Shown: positions 44,083 through 56,044, counted from the first letter of the stretch. The stretch is DNA of 64,000 bases from Styela clava (GCF_964204865.1 NC_135261.1:15190001-15254000), one strand, 5' to 3'. Program-made: numbers and translations. The notes: generated by a model not told the origin, from the letters alone.

Positions 44083-45408
44083 ATGGGTGAGGAAAATGAT
44101 GGGACATTTATTGTTCGAATTCGGGGTTTGCCCTGGTCTGCGAGCGAGGCAGAAATTCTTACTTTTCTTACTGATGTTAACATCGTTAATGGGGAGGAAG
44201 GGATCCACAAGACATACACAAGGGAAGGTCGGCCCAGCGGGGAGGCATATGTAGAACTTCATTCTGATTTGGACTTGCAAAATGCTTTGGCAAAAGATCA
44301 TGAAATGATGGGGAGGCGGTACATCGAGGTATTTAAATCGACAAGTAAAGAAATGGAATATGTCCTCGGTCGAAGTGGGCAGGATTCTGTAGAGCAGGAA
44401 AATTATGATGGTGTATTAAGAATTCGGGGTCTTCCCTATCAATGCTCGAAAGAGGAAATTGCCCAGTTTTTTTCAGGGTTAGAAATTAAACCCAATGGGA
44501 TTACTATGACAATCGCAAATGGTCGTTGCACTGGGGAAGCTTATGTGCAATTTGCCAGCCAAAACATCGCTGATGAAGCTATGAAAAAGCATAAGCAAAA
44601 AATAGGTCATAGGTACATTGAAATATTTAAAAGTAACAGGTCTGAACTTCGCGACTCGACGTCCGGGATACCAAGGTTGGGACGCAGCAACCCCCGAAGG
44701 GGTCCCTATGATAGGCCTTCACAGGGTGGTGGCGGTGGTGGAAGGGGCCCCAACCGAGGATATGATAGTGGGAGATCCGTGGGTGGCTATGGAGGTTACA
44801 GAGGTGGTGGGGATTACTCTGATGACTACGATAGCTATGGTGATTCTTCTAGTAGCTATGGACCATGGGGAAGAGGCGGGCAAAAGGGTTATTCACATGG
44901 AAGAAATGGTGGTGGGTGGAGCGGGGACAACAACTTCGATAATGGTGGTTCTGGTAGTAGTTATACTGTCCACATGCGGGGTTTGCCCTACCAGGCTAGA
45001 GATGATGATATCAACAGTTTTTTCTCCCCTGTTGTTCCTGTGTCAATTCACATGGAGCGTGGGAAAGATGGGAGGTTAAATGGGGAAGCGAATGTCGACT
45101 TTGCGTCATACCATGATGCCCAAGCGGCAATGTCAAATGATAGAGCGATGATGCAACATCGCTATATAGAATTATTTCTTCGATGTGATGGGAGCGAAGG
45201 GGATGGTGGAAGATCGGGTGGATATGGTCGTGGTGGTGGAGGTTACGGTGGAAATTCACGCACGGGAGGTGGTTATGGTGGAAGTCGCCAGGGATATGGC
45301 AGAGGAGGTGGAGGTCGTCAGGGTGGATATGACTACGGGGATAGTGGTGGTTATGGTTATGACAACTTCGATTCCTACAGTCGGGGTGGAAATTATAAAC
45401 CATTTTGA
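44083..45408 (+). CDS. hnRNP H/F-family RNA-binding protein, uninterrupted coding region
   Basis: A 441-codon frame with three quasi-RRMs: residues about 8-87 (VRIRGLPWSASEAEI; EGRPSGEAYVEL; RRYIEVFKS), about 105-182 (LRIRGLPYQCSKEEIAQFF; GRCTGEAYVQF; HRYIEIFKS) and about 293-368 (VHMRGLPYQARDDDINSFF; NGEANVDF; HRYIELFL). Gly/Tyr/Arg-rich linkers follow the second and third domains. This order is that of hnRNP H/F, which bind G-rich RNA and regulate splicing. Vertebrate members are multi-exon; here the coding region has no intron, though a GTTTTACAG acceptor at 44005 suggests a spliced leader. The start context CAACATGGG is good. Several long frames on other phases here come from the GGN codon runs. 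Confidence 0.93.
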   Translation: MGEENDGTFIVRIRGLPWSASEAEILTFLTDVNIVNGEEGIHKTYTREGRPSGEAYVELHSDLDLQNALAKDHEMMGRRYIEVFKSTSKEMEYVLGRSGQDSVEQENYDGVLRIRGLPYQCSKEEIAQFFSGLEIKPNGITMTIANGRCTGEAYVQFASQNIADEAMKKHKQKIGHRYIEIFKSNRSELRDSTSGIPRLGRSNPRRGPYDRPSQGGGGGGRGPNRGYDSGRSVGGYGGYRGGGDYSDDYDSYGDSSSSYGPWGRGGQKGYSHGRNGGGWSGDNNFDNGGSGSSYTVHMRGLPYQARDDDINSFFSPVVPVSIHMERGKDGRLNGEANVDFASYHDAQAAMSNDRAMMQHRYIELFLRCDGSEGDGGRSGGYGRGGGGYGGNSRTGGGYGGSRQGYGRGGGGRQGGYDYGDSGGYGYDNFDSYSRGGNYKPF

Positions 45409-45671
45409 AACTTATGCCTTCATAGAGATAAACTAGACTTCGTGTGGGACTACCAAGTCTGTAATGTCAGATTGTATGTGTGGTATATTTGTTGTTAACT
45501 TATTTTAAGTAACGAAATATCGTTTTGAATGGGTATGGGCCCTGAAAATTCTTCCATCACACTAAAAAACTTTCAATTAGTAGATTCTTCCTTTCGTAAC
45601 CATTTTCTTGCTACAAAATTATAGGTGGTCGCTGAATAGCTGGAAACAACTTCTTTATTTTCTAATATTTT

Positions 45672-45677
45672 AATAAA
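45672..45677 (+). terminator. candidate polyadenylation signal, AATAAA
   Basis: First AATAAA after the hnRNP stop codon, 264 bases downstream. Further AATAAA sites occur near 46091 and 46270. Confidence 0.4.
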
Positions 45678-46603
45678 TGAAAAACAACACCAATTATTTA
45701 TTACAAAAAAAAAGTAGTGATTACTACTTTCACAAATATGTTGAACAATCATGATACCCTATTAGTTTGTTTGGTGCCAAGCAAACTGTTTAAAATAGGA
45801 ATAGTTGAGTACCAACTATTACCAAAACTTATTTGTCAGTTTTTTTCGAAATAATGCTGGTTTTTATATCTAATCAATCGGGTCAATTTTACCAAGTTTC
45901 CATTTTTCTGGACATTAGCAGTATTTGGTGTTGGCTTGTAAAGTCAAGAATTTGGGAATGTATAACAAACGTAAGCAAATCTATTAATATTTCTGACACC
46001 TAAATGCTTGTAGTTTTGTTTCAGTAAATCGCAATGGCTGGCTTGTAACTCGCCAGTGTAGATGAATGGGCTGTCATAGATGATGGCTCTAATAAATGGT
46101 AATAAACTATTAGCATTTTCTTATTTTTACTTTATGGTAGGCATTCTTCGGTATTATCAGGGGATTTACCTTGTGTGTAATCTGCAAATGAAGAAGACAT
46201 TACAATGAATTAGGATTGAGTCTTTCATTTCACATAAATTTCTCTTACATAGCTAAATGAAACTTGTATAATAAAACGATATTTTGAACTTTTTAAGGTC
46301 AATCACCTGACGACGTGGTAAAGCGCTGGCAAACATAATTCCTTTCTAGTAAAAACTGAAGAAGCTAAAAATACCCACCCTTCCACTATAAATTATGTGC
46401 TCTTCTGTAGACGTTTCATTGTGCTCCGACACTAGAAATCGCGGCGTTCGATTAATAAACTCGTAGCGGTTTGGCTACTATAGATGGTAAAATAAATATT
46501 TATGTATCCTTTTAAACTGAACAACTGAGTTGCCTATGCAGGAAGTTGAGTTCGTGGTGAACCCCTCTCTTGAGGGAAACCTAAATTTTGCGGTACTCGT
46601 GTG
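45678..46603. other. no gene recognised
   Basis: AT-rich sequence, probably including the end of the hnRNP transcript. Confidence 0.4.
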
Positions 46604-46812
46604 GTGTGAACCAAGATGGCGGACACCGGAACGTAGTATATGTACCAGGTTACGGTTAGGTCATAATTTCGGGCATAAATACTGCGGGAGTCACTTGACT
46701 AGTCCCCGAACTCGTAATAGAACTAAAATAAGGAAATTTAGAATAAAATTATGTCCTAACTCTAACCTGGTACACATACTACGTTCCGGTGTCCGCCAAC
46801 TTGGTGCACATA
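46604..46812. mobile_element. roughly 209-bp inverted-repeat MITE (GGCGGACACCGGAACGTAGT)
   Basis: The left arm (ACCAAGATGGCGGACACCGG, AACGTAGTATATGTACCAGG) is mirrored by the right arm (CCTGGTACACATACTACGTT, CCGGTGTCCGCCAACTTGGT). The stems of about 65 bases leave a loop of about 80 bases. The 96-codon frame at 46530 is an artefact of this hairpin. Confidence 0.75.
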
Positions 46813-46823
46813 TGGCATAAATA

Positions 46824-47534
46824 ATGGGTAAATTCTGTTTGATTTTATTCTCAGATTTCCACGATACACAGAATACAAATCTTAAAACATTTATCCAGAC
46901 TAGCTTAGAATGGTTTACATCGTCTTCCCTCTTTCTTATCGAAAGATATCGGAGTCGTATTTATACGTTGATCATAAACCTTATTAAATACTGTAAACGT
47001 GAGCTCGTGATTCACGTTATAAACAGAAACTCCTATTATCTCAATAAAGGTAATTATGTACATCGTACGGATGGGAACTTAGATATAATTATTTCAATCA
47101 GTGCCAAAGGTCTTGAGAATATAGATTTTAATTTGATAATGACTGGATGGGACCTGTTATGTTTCTTAAACTGGTGTAATTTGATTCCTACGAAAGTCTT
47201 TGTTCGAATTTTGGGAAAAATTATCGAAAGATATCGGAGTCGTATTTATACGTTGATCATAAACCTTATTAAATACTGTAAACGTGAGCTCGTGATTCAC
47301 GTTATAAACAGAAACTCCTATTATCTCAATAAAGGTAATTATGTACATCGTACGGATGGGAACTTAGATATAATTATTTCAATCAGTGCCAAAGGTCTTG
47401 AGAATATAGATTTTAATTTGATAATGACTGGATGGGACCTGTTATGTTTCTTAAACTGGTGTAATTTGATTCCTACGAAAGTCTTTGTTCGAATTTTGGG
47501 AAAAATTAACTTTGTCATGATGATTTCAACATGA
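46824..47534 (+). other. 236-codon ORF built from an exact 285-bp in-frame duplication
   Basis: The frame begins at 46824. Bases 46938-47222 and 47223-47507 appear identical through their whole 285-base length (95 codons), so the frame stays open. Each copy encodes RYRSRIYTLIINLIKYCKRE, then GLENIDFNLIMTGWDLL and PTKVFVRILGKI. I recognise no family. Codon use and composition are compatible with coding, but the frame sits between a MITE and a hAT element, so it may be part of a transposon. Perfect identity points to a very recent duplication or an assembly artefact. Confidence 0.4.
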
Positions 47535-47740
47535 AATGGGGTACATTTGGGGGTTAGTTGCTATACACATACTACGGAAGCGCCAATTTCGGTGGGGCAA
47601 AAATCCACTTCACAAAATTGACATCTGCAAAGTGGAGCAACAAGTCACAAATGAAAATGACGTCACGGGCCTTCATAATCCATATCTATCATATGTAAAA
47701 TTATACCACGTCATAACATGGTCAAACACGATGTCATAAT

Positions 47741-48891
47741 TAGAGGTGTACCGATATCACTTTTGTCGCCGATACCATCTTAAAACGACGATACCGATAC
47801 TACAAAAAGGCCGATATTCCGATACCGATACTATGTAATTATTACTTAATTAGGTATGCTGTGTAGGGCAGAAGGGTTAAAACAATGGTCTTTGAGCGTT
47901 GTTCATAGTACACATTATTTCAGATCGAAAAAAATATATATCACATAATATGAAATTAATGTTTGGTATCCACATGTTGTAACTGATTAAGATACATTGT
48001 ACAGTAACGCTAGTAATATCGGTGTTCAATTAGAAAACTCATAAGCCGGGATGTCCAATTTGAATTTAATGTTAATATCGCGATCTTCGAATATCTTCAT
48101 TCGTGTTTAAAAGAATATCACCCACACATTCTAGCGCCGCCGTCCTACGTTCAAATTAAAAGCATTTTACAAATATTTTATTTAGTGGCTAATCGTAATC
48201 GTCGACGCAATAAGTCAAAGCCAACAAAAAGAAGGCCCACCGATAACCGTTGAGGATGTTTTTTTACTTCACTATTTTATAATATTTTACAATTGCTATC
48301 ATATATTTTGAGACAGACTAGGGCTAGGCGGTCAAGTCAATATATCTATAAAGAAATCGTGTAGTTGAGCAGAATTAAAATTAATACCTGTGTAGTGGGA
48401 TAATTGTGTCGGAATTTAGTTTATCGATGTCGACGGACTAAATGACACTCGTACTTGACGACAAACAGTCATAATTTATACCCGTGCTAAAAGTCCATGT
48501 GCCGTTAATAAGGAAGGACCCCAATTCCACTGTATGATTTAAAACTGGGCGCCTAGTTGCTTTTTGTTATGTGCTGTGTTAATATATTTCTTCATAAAAA
48601 CTATGTAATATTAAAAATGTCAATATAAAAATTCGACAGCGAAAATAGCCAAATTAGTTGAGCTAGTTTAGCTGATAAATAGCTAAAAACACATTCTCTC
48701 GCGGGGGTGGGGACATGTATGGCTCATAGCTCACGATCTCTCCAGACAAAAAATAAATTGAAAAGGAGTATTCTAACTTATCTTTTAAAACATTCTGGAC
48801 CATATCAAAAAGGTAAATATATCGGGAATATCGGCCTTAATCTAACCGATACCGAAAAAATGGCCGATACCGATACATCGGTACATCTCTA
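47741..48891. mobile_element. 1.15-kb hAT-type element, TAGAGGTGTACCGAT ends
   Basis: The left end is TAGAGGTGTACCGATATC and the right end, inverted, TAGAGATGTACCGATGTATC. Both are followed by arrays of CCGATACCGATAC-type repeats. Flanking 8-mers GTCATAAT (47733-47740) and GTCCTAAT (48892-48899) match at 7 of 8. No transposase is recognised. An internal stretch near 48080-48145 resembles part of the foldback core (about 4900-4985). Confidence 0.75.
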
Positions 48892-48926
48892 GTCCTAATT
48901 TCTTTTTAAAACTTCTCTCCCGTAAT

Positions 48927-49993
48927 CAGGGAGGCCAAATTTTACGATTTTGGCTTTTTTGAAACACGTTTGGCGTCAGAATTTCGGTTTGGCTTTTTTT
49001 GATGTCCAATGCTACTGTCTATTATTAAAATACAATACCGGTATTTAGTTTGCAAGAATAGCAAGCTCAGCTACTCAACATTTAGATTTTCCCTAAACCA
49101 CGACTAACATACCGATCAAAAATAAGCCAACAATGACATAACAATTGCAGGCGCTCAAACATATGTTCAAGCAGGCCTCGTTTTTATCAGTCAGTTTTAA
49201 ATTATGTTTTCAAAAAATAGTTGTATGCCTTAATTGTCATTTTGCCTTCCGAGGAGCTTTAGTTTGGTTGCAGTAATCGAAGTTCTCGCGGACGACGTGA
49301 TTAATTAGGGCACAAGGCTAAAATTAACTATCGGTATACTACGGTACCTGAGTAAGCGGCACATGGTTGGATAATTTTAGTAAAAATTATGCCTTCAAAC
49401 ATGTGAACCAGTTTACTTCAACCACTTACCACTTCAAAACAATCTCAAAATAAACAAATTTTCAATAGTAAAATATTAGAAGAATTTTCTGAGGTATGAT
49501 TTTTGCAAGTTTAAGTAGAAATATCTACATTTATTACATACTAAAGCGGTATACATGGTGGATTGCATAATATATTGAATTGAAAAAATAGTGCTCTCCG
49601 CTTAATATTTCCATTTTTTTGCTTTTTGATTTTTTTAAACTTTTTATGTGGATGTCAGCTTGACTGTATTATGTCGGAGATGTGTTCTAATTCTGCCATT
49701 CAATAATCCTTCTTAGTCGTAAACCCTTAATCATGCTGAAGTAGAAAACATCATGATAGCAACCAAAACTACAACCTTTAGTAGAAAATTCGATGTGGTC
49801 CACTAAATCCAAAGTGACTTTATAGTCACTTTGACTAAATCAAGTGGCTATAAATAAGCATATTGTAAACTGTGCGAATTCACTATTGTGCTAGGAGTTT
49901 CAAATCGTGAGGCTTTTGTAGGCCTACTTGTTAAAATTGTTGGCTTTTTCTGTCTTGATTTGGCTTTTTTATCACTGGGATCTGGCAACCCTG
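48927..49993. mobile_element. hAT-like element, CAGGG ends
   Basis: Starts CAGGGAGGCCAAATTTTACG and ends CACTGGGATCTGGCAACCCTG. Near both ends the word GGCTTTTT recurs. The right 90 bases are the complement of 13886-13975. The flanking 8-mers do not match, so the two ends may come from different insertions. Confidence 0.5.
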
Positions 49994-50128
49994 CGTGCTT
50001 CGCGAGTGTGGGAAGGTTTTTATGGGGAACCGTAGACTGCGATACCTGATCTGGTAATACGGAAGTGACTCGGTTCAGCTAGTTCTTTAATTCACGTTGA
50101 AAGTGAATCATGAAGAATGGATCATGGG

Positions 50129-50532
50129 CAGTGTTCCATCTAAGGTGTGCGCGTGTGCGCGCGCACACAGCTTTCAGAGGCTGCGCACACGCATAGATTT
50201 ACTGCGCACAGACGTATTTCGATATAATGTAACAATGTTCTTTTTTCACCCTTTATTTGAATTCAAATAAAACCATCTGTTACAATCAATTTCATTTATT
50301 ATTTTCCCTGTATGTTCATTGTTATCTACTGATAACATATAGCCTTCACTAAAGCATTTACAATCTATAGAAAAACATATTGAATATCCAAAATTTGCTT
50401 ATTCCCCTTATTACCCGGTTAGAACGCCAAATTTCTTCATTAGTTTTTGCACAAATATCAGTCATTTCCAAAAAAGTGCGCACACACCAAAATTTCTGCG
50501 CACACATACTACAAAAATTAGAGGGAACATTG
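50129..50532. mobile_element. 404-bp hAT-type MITE rich in GCGCACAC
   Basis: The ends are CAGTGTTCCATCTAAG and, inverted, CAATGTTCCCTCTAATTT. TGCGCACAC palindromic repeats lie near both ends. Flanking 8-mers ATCATGGG (50121-50128) and ATCATGGA (50533-50540) match at 7 of 8. Confidence 0.75.
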
Positions 50533-50694
50533 ATCATGGAACCTGGAAAAGCTACTGATGTACCGTCACCGGTACCCTGGGTAGTCGATATCTTCACGGT
50601 TTGTCCGTGTGGTGTAACCGAGACGTTCTTCCGACACAGCTACTGGTAAATTACAGCATATGATTTTCGGGAATTGTTGATAAAATATTTAGTT

Positions 50695-50745
50695 TTGCCC
50701 TCCGTGTCTATATTTTTGAACATAGCTCTCTTGCTCCATATTAAA
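50695..50745. mobile_element. solo end of the GCTCAAATATATGGACACG MITE family
   Basis: CCGTGTCTATATTTTTGAAC followed by ATAGCTCTCTTGC is the right terminus of the 37121 family. No left end is seen. Confidence 0.45.
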
Positions 50746-51156
50746 AACGCAGGTCTGCGATGTTTCTTTTGTAATCATTGTACTATTTAAAATTATGGCC
50801 CAATCAGTACTAAACACATTTAACGTAACTAGCGTTTATCATTTGGTTCAATTCAGGAGGAAAACTATCACTGTATGTCCGTTATTGCTCGAAAACGAAT
50901 ATTTATGTGATCGAAAATAAATATGTTATAATATATCAATGACATTAAACAACATGATAGGTAACTCTGACGTCACTCCATAAGACTGCAGGCGAAAGAT
51001 TGTATTTCATGATACGCTCCAATTCACATATTTCTCGTCGCCTTTCGCGACCGTTTTCCGCTCGCTCTTGCTACTCGGCGTCTTTCTTACGTGTAGTACC
51101 TGCCTTTTTGCGCCTGTGACAAAAGAAAATAATCTCTATATCTAAGAAGTTTGTGA

Positions 51157-51221
51157 AGAAGAAGTTATCTAAGAAGATTTGTGTGGAACATTTTGCAGAT
51201 AATGACAAAGTTCAAAGTTAG
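51157..51221 (+). pseudogene. possible THAP zinc-finger scrap
   Basis: The frame KKLSKKICVEHFADNDKVQS ends at a stop at 51219. IC-x-x-HF with a following acidic residue is the C-terminal half of the CxxH pair in THAP domains. The preceding CxxC half and AVPTIF-like end are not visible. It may be a fragment of a THAP gene or P-like transposon. A second coding-like exon, after TGCAG at 51495, reads RAEFNLQPYRSLDDAHLVW. Confidence 0.3.
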
Positions 51222-51639
51222 TAATTTTGATGTTTGCGCTTAAACATTGCATTTTCATTTAAAGAGGGTGTCCTACACAACTGTTTTTACTTCTCTTAAC
51301 GATGCTGTGATACAATTCTATAACACAAAGTTTGCACCTATCGAACTAGGTGAATTTATTAGACATATTACATATTCAGTTTATTGTAGGTAACATTGCT
51401 GGTACATAATGCATCGTAGATAGGTTAAATTAGGTTTGTGTCTAAATTTAGGAATTTAGCTCATAGCCCACTAATTAATATTATCTTCAATGCAGGAGGT
51501 TCCAGGGCTGAATTCAACTTGCAGCCTTACCGATCACTTGACGATGCTCATTTAGTTTGGCTCGAGCAAGTCTTCTTGAAATGCTTGTGTGAATGGAAAC
51601 TACCTATATGTTTTGCCATCCTCCGATATTAGACAACTT

Positions 51640-52115
51640 TATTCTGTGGGATTTCGCATATAATTCTCATTGATTGTTGGAAAGAGTTGAAAACTTTTTT
51701 ACCTAATTTACTGGCACCTTTTTCTTGTCAATACTCCAAGCTGAGGTAATAAACAAGACAATACATTTATGTCATCTGGAAGCAAAATATGCACACTAAT
51801 TAATAGTTTGACACATTGAGATAATACATCATGACAGAAAATACAAGTTAAAGATAAGTATGACCATCACATGGTAATTAAAATTAGAAAAATGAACAGG
51901 GGCTGTGGAGTATGAAAAGTTCAAGACAACGAAACAAATGTTCATAGCTAATGAACTCTCAATTTTGCCTCCATTACTTTGTGAAGGCCAATATATTTCG
52001 AGTGGCTGAATTGGTTTACCTTTATGATAGCAACGATTTTGTATTTAATATAGCGAGTTTTTTTTTAATTTAATTGAAGTGATATTCTTTCCCAAAGCTA
52101 TGCTTGAATCCTCTA
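51640..52115. other. no gene recognised
   Basis: AT-rich sequence. Nothing supported. Confidence 0.4.
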
Positions 52116-52123
52116 GAATAGAT

Positions 52124-53303
52124 CAGTGGTGTCAAACTCATGGGTTTTCGAGAGCCGCATTGCATTTTGGAAATTGTAAAAAGGGCCGCAAACAGTTTTT
52201 GATAATGTATACTTGAAAGATATTTTTAAGATAGTTTTAGTTTGTGACCTATGTTGTGATGCAACTAAACAGTTGGATTAAGTTTTATTATTTTCTCCAA
52301 TTTCAAATGCAATTACATATTAATATTTGCATTCCACTATTATTGCAACATTAGCAAGTTACAGTATTTATTATAAAAAATCATAAAATTCCATGTACAA
52401 CCATCAAAATCATTTTTGAACAAGCTTTGGATAAGGAAAAAATAATACATACACTAAAAATGACTTAATCTAAATATATGAACCTAAAATTAACAAAAAT
52501 ACTACAGTATATACTCAATGTTTTTTTAATTACATTTGTTCTGACGTTTGGCATCTTTTTTGTGTCACCAGCATACTAAGGCCAGGCTGAAATGATTATA
52601 GTACCAACTCTAACTAACGAGGTCACATGATCATGGGTTAATCTGGATCTTTGCGAATGTTTAATTAATTCCAGTAATGCAAAAAAGTTACTCATTTCAT
52701 GTATAGATCAGTAAAAAAACAAATGACAGATTTTTTCGACAAGACATTTCGCACCACATTGCGTGGCATAGGATTGCTTGAATTATTATTGATATTGATT
52801 TTTAGTAACTAAGTCGTTGTATAATTATATTAATATACAAACACATGGAAATTTTCTGTTCGAAGTTGGTCTTCGAATTTGTCATATTGACTGCTGAGCT
52901 TATTGTGTTTTTTCATTGTATTGATGAAAATATGACAAATTAAACAATGTGCTTCAGAATTTTGTGAAATGCAGAAATATTGCAACTCCCATTTTCTTCG
53001 AAAATGCCACCTTCTTCATGTACTTTGCGTTTAATTTAATCACTCAAGTGTTTTATTCAAGTATTCTTTGGCTAGATTGTTGTGTATTCTTAATTGGGTC
53101 AAAATGGGGACAAAAAAAAATCAATATTCCAAAACTACTTTCAGTAAATTGTTTTCTGTGTGAATAATCAATTTCACTTTTAAAGGTTTGAAAAATATAT
53201 TACATTTAGATAAAAAAAAACTTCCAAAATACTATTACAATTATTGTTAAGCGTTCTAGGGCCGCACTGGAAGTTCTCTGGGGCCACGAGTTTGACATCC
53301 CTG
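52124..53303. mobile_element. 1.18-kb hAT-type element, CAGTGGTGTCAAACTC ends
   Basis: The left end is CAGTGGTGTCAAACTCATGG with a GAGAGCCGCATTGCA block. The right end, inverted, is CAGGGATGTCAAACTCGTGG with a GGGCCGCACTGG block. Flanking 8-mers GAATAGAT and GTCTAGAT match at 6 of 8. The interior is AT-rich with no transposase recognised. Confidence 0.7.
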
Positions 53304-53472
53304 GTCTAGATTGAAGTTGTCCAAAATATATATATAAACAGTATTTTATCATGAATGATGATTATACCCCTTCCGGAATTTCTTCTATAATACTACCAAA
53401 AGTTGATGAACCAAATATAACACTGGTGCAGTGAGTTACCCGTAATCCTCATTTTCCAAAGCTGTTTTAAGT

Positions 53473-53903
53473 ATGTCTGGCATGTTTTGTGCCTTTTTAC
53501 AAAGAAGACCGCCTATGCAATCCTACGCTTTGGAATTTTTAGTTATTTTCCTCAAGCCCTGCAGGATGTGGGGGCCATACACAAATCTACCGGATGGTCG
53601 AATCTCGAATGTCTTTGCATGCTTCCATAGGTTGTTTTTCTATTGCAAACATTCATGGAGTACTCTAATTATATTTCTTGGAATCACACTGTCACTGATA
53701 TGTCGCCAGATTTCTGATATCTCCCCTTCTGGTATAGTTGTCCTGTGAATAAATAATGGGAAATTGAGATTAGGCGAATAGTTGAAAGTTTTGCTTTATG
53801 TCGGCTTAATTTCTTGATTGATATACTTACTATTTTTGCTATTGCCTCTTGTGCTGCAGGAGTCTCACAATGCTTAGACGGGTTGGTTCACAACTTTCAC
53901 ATC
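53473..53903 (-). pseudogene. broken coding sequence of unknown identity
   Basis: On the minus strand, an exon-like piece at 53903-53832 (CESCEPTRLSIVRLLQH) is followed by about 53740-53473. The latter reads IPEGEISEIWRHISDSVIP, then after a TAG, NLWKHAKTFEIRPSGRFVYG, and after another TAG, CIGGLLCKKAQNMPDIL. Residue choice looks coding through the stops, so a decayed gene or one with tiny introns is more likely than chance. I do not recognise the family. Confidence 0.35.
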
Positions 53904-53949
53904 TAAAGAAAGAGAGGAGATTTATTAATTTTCGTTAAGAATAAATAAA

Positions 53950-54788
53950 GCAGTCTATATGATTTAGAATGGAAAAGCTAATAAATCCAATATCTCATGT
54001 TTTATGTAAAAAATGTTTTACTGAATTTGGTATATAAACCAGCTAATAAAAGGGTTTAGTCAGAAAATTACAAGCATTGGTGGCTCTAAATACTTGAGAG
54101 ATCAGACTATACAATATAGACCGGTATGAGTGAAATGTTAGGTGAACTTGTCAACACTTTGATTCAATACGCAAATAAAAGTGAATGTGCAATAGTATGT
54201 TACAATGGACAGCAATCAGCAATGAGTATATATCCTCACTGATTAAAAAAATCTAAACGGAGGTGCATGAACTATTTGAAACCATAAGGGGTAAGTAAAT
54301 ATGCAATTTCGGCACATGGGCAACTACGTACCATACTGTAATAACTTCGTAGTATTTGACAAAGGCTGGCTTTCCACATGTACTTAACAGTGCGATGCCC
54401 GGGTGTGATATACAACAATAGTATTTATCTTACCGTTTTCCGATTTCTTTTTACCTCAACTTTCCAAAATATCATTAAAATCGACAACAACTGTCAAAGC
54501 AGGCGCGAACACTATTCGTGCTATTCCTTGAAAGCAGCACACATCCGCTCGTTTTCGTCTCGCCAAGTATGTGCATTGGAGCGTGCTATCGGATACGATC
54601 TTCGGCCAAAAATGCCGGAGTTGCGCATCATGTTGTTTAATGTCATTGAATATATAGACTATAGAGCGTAGATCTATGAAACAAAAATTATCATAGGCCT
54701 ATTATATACTTTATGCATTCTTTATTTTGATAATAATAAAATTCTTCGTGTGGTTAATTCATCTTTCAAAAAGTTAATGATAACAATA
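53950..54788. other. no gene recognised
   Basis: The 97-codon frame at 54378-54671 has no visible domain. The region around 54500-54610 is GC-richer, but I see no promoter signature. Confidence 0.35.
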
Positions 54789-55255
54789 CAAGAGAGCTAT
54801 GCTCAAATATATGGACACGTTTTAAGTAAATGAAAGTATCACGGTATTATAACAGCAGGTACCGCAGTCTACAAATATATTCACACCATGCGAAGCAAAC
54901 CGTACCTTTAGTTTAGCATCACCGATAACCTCGAAAAACTTACAATTTTTGAGCAACGATTTTCAGAATTCGCCTTCACGCGACGTTCGATGGCACGTGA
55001 TCATGCGTCCGCAGAACGTTCGGTGACGTCATAGCAAACAAAAACAAATCTCACAGAGCTAACAGAAATATTTGAAATAAATAAAAGTAATAGCCTTCTG
55101 GAGAAAAAAATCAAACTTTAACCACTGAATTTTAAAGCAATTGGTCCAGTATTCGAAGGGAAAATATATTTTATAATGAAGGTGACGAAGAATAATAACA
55201 ATAATTAAGAAGAGTGCCAGCCTAAAATGCAAAACAATCGTTATGTCCACTACGT
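54789..55255. mobile_element. longer member of the GCTCAAATATATGGACACG MITE family
   Basis: Starts AAGAGAGCTATGCTCAAATA, contains GGTGACGTCATAGCA, AAAGTAATAGCCTTCTGGAG and CAATTGGTCCAGTATTCGA, and ends near ACTACGTGTCCA. It has about 200 bases inserted relative to the copy at 37121. Confidence 0.65.
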
Positions 55256-56044
55256 GTCCAATAACGTCATACTAAATAGAATCAGATTCGGAAATATTCG
55301 AACCGTAACATTCTGATTCAAATTTCTACTCGAATATGAAATATTCGTAACTTACATTCCTAATCGAGATTAACACTGTGTCATGCTACATTTCATTAGA
55401 ACAAAAGCAACAATTTCAGACTTCGTTGAACCTCTTAGCCACCAAGCTTGGTTGCAACCAAAGTTAATATAATCGCTTTGGCTAAAGCTGAAGCTCATAT
55501 AAACAAATGGGGTTTATCGTAAAAACAAAGGCAGTGAGAGTAGATACGTCATAATTCTCATTTGAAAATATACATTCTTAATTAGATTGTAACGGACCTA
55601 TTAAACAAGTGTGCGCAAAAGATGAGCATTTTAAGCAAGACAACCAAATCATATGGTGAACTGACGATGAACATAAGCCGGGAGAAAAATGTGATGCGAC
55701 TTCTCTTTTTTTAGTGTTGCGAAAACCACGTCTCTCCTCCGGTTGCCTGTACAGGTGGGGTATGGGAAATAGCCAGAGACAGAGACTCGCGTCACCAAGA
55801 AATTTCTGCCAAAACAAAAGTCTAGCCGTGCTACGAGTATCAGCGAAATAGTTAACAATAACCTGTTTCTATCACGTCGAAGTCAAAGCGGCTGATTACA
55901 TAGCGTAATTCATTTTGAAAGCTCATAACGACACCTCAAAACCGAACAGTGCTAAGTCCACTTTTCCAAAAAATGACATTTTTCAATTGCTGATTTTCCT
56001 GGACTTAGCTCTACATTTTGGTCTATTTGCCTTATCTCTAGGTG
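55256..56044. other. no gene; host repeat interrupted by the next hAT element
   Basis: Near 55265-55375 several TTCGAA/ATTCGA words recur. From 55945 CTAAGTCCACTTTTCC and CTGGACTTAGCTCTAC resemble 58240-58385 on the other side of the hAT insertion. Confidence 0.4.

Noticed and set aside
45011-45403. His-rich 130-codon frame on the minus strand and a 153-codon Val/Met-rich frame on the plus strand over the hnRNP gene
   Set aside because: Both are shadows of the GGN-rich linkers of the real frame.
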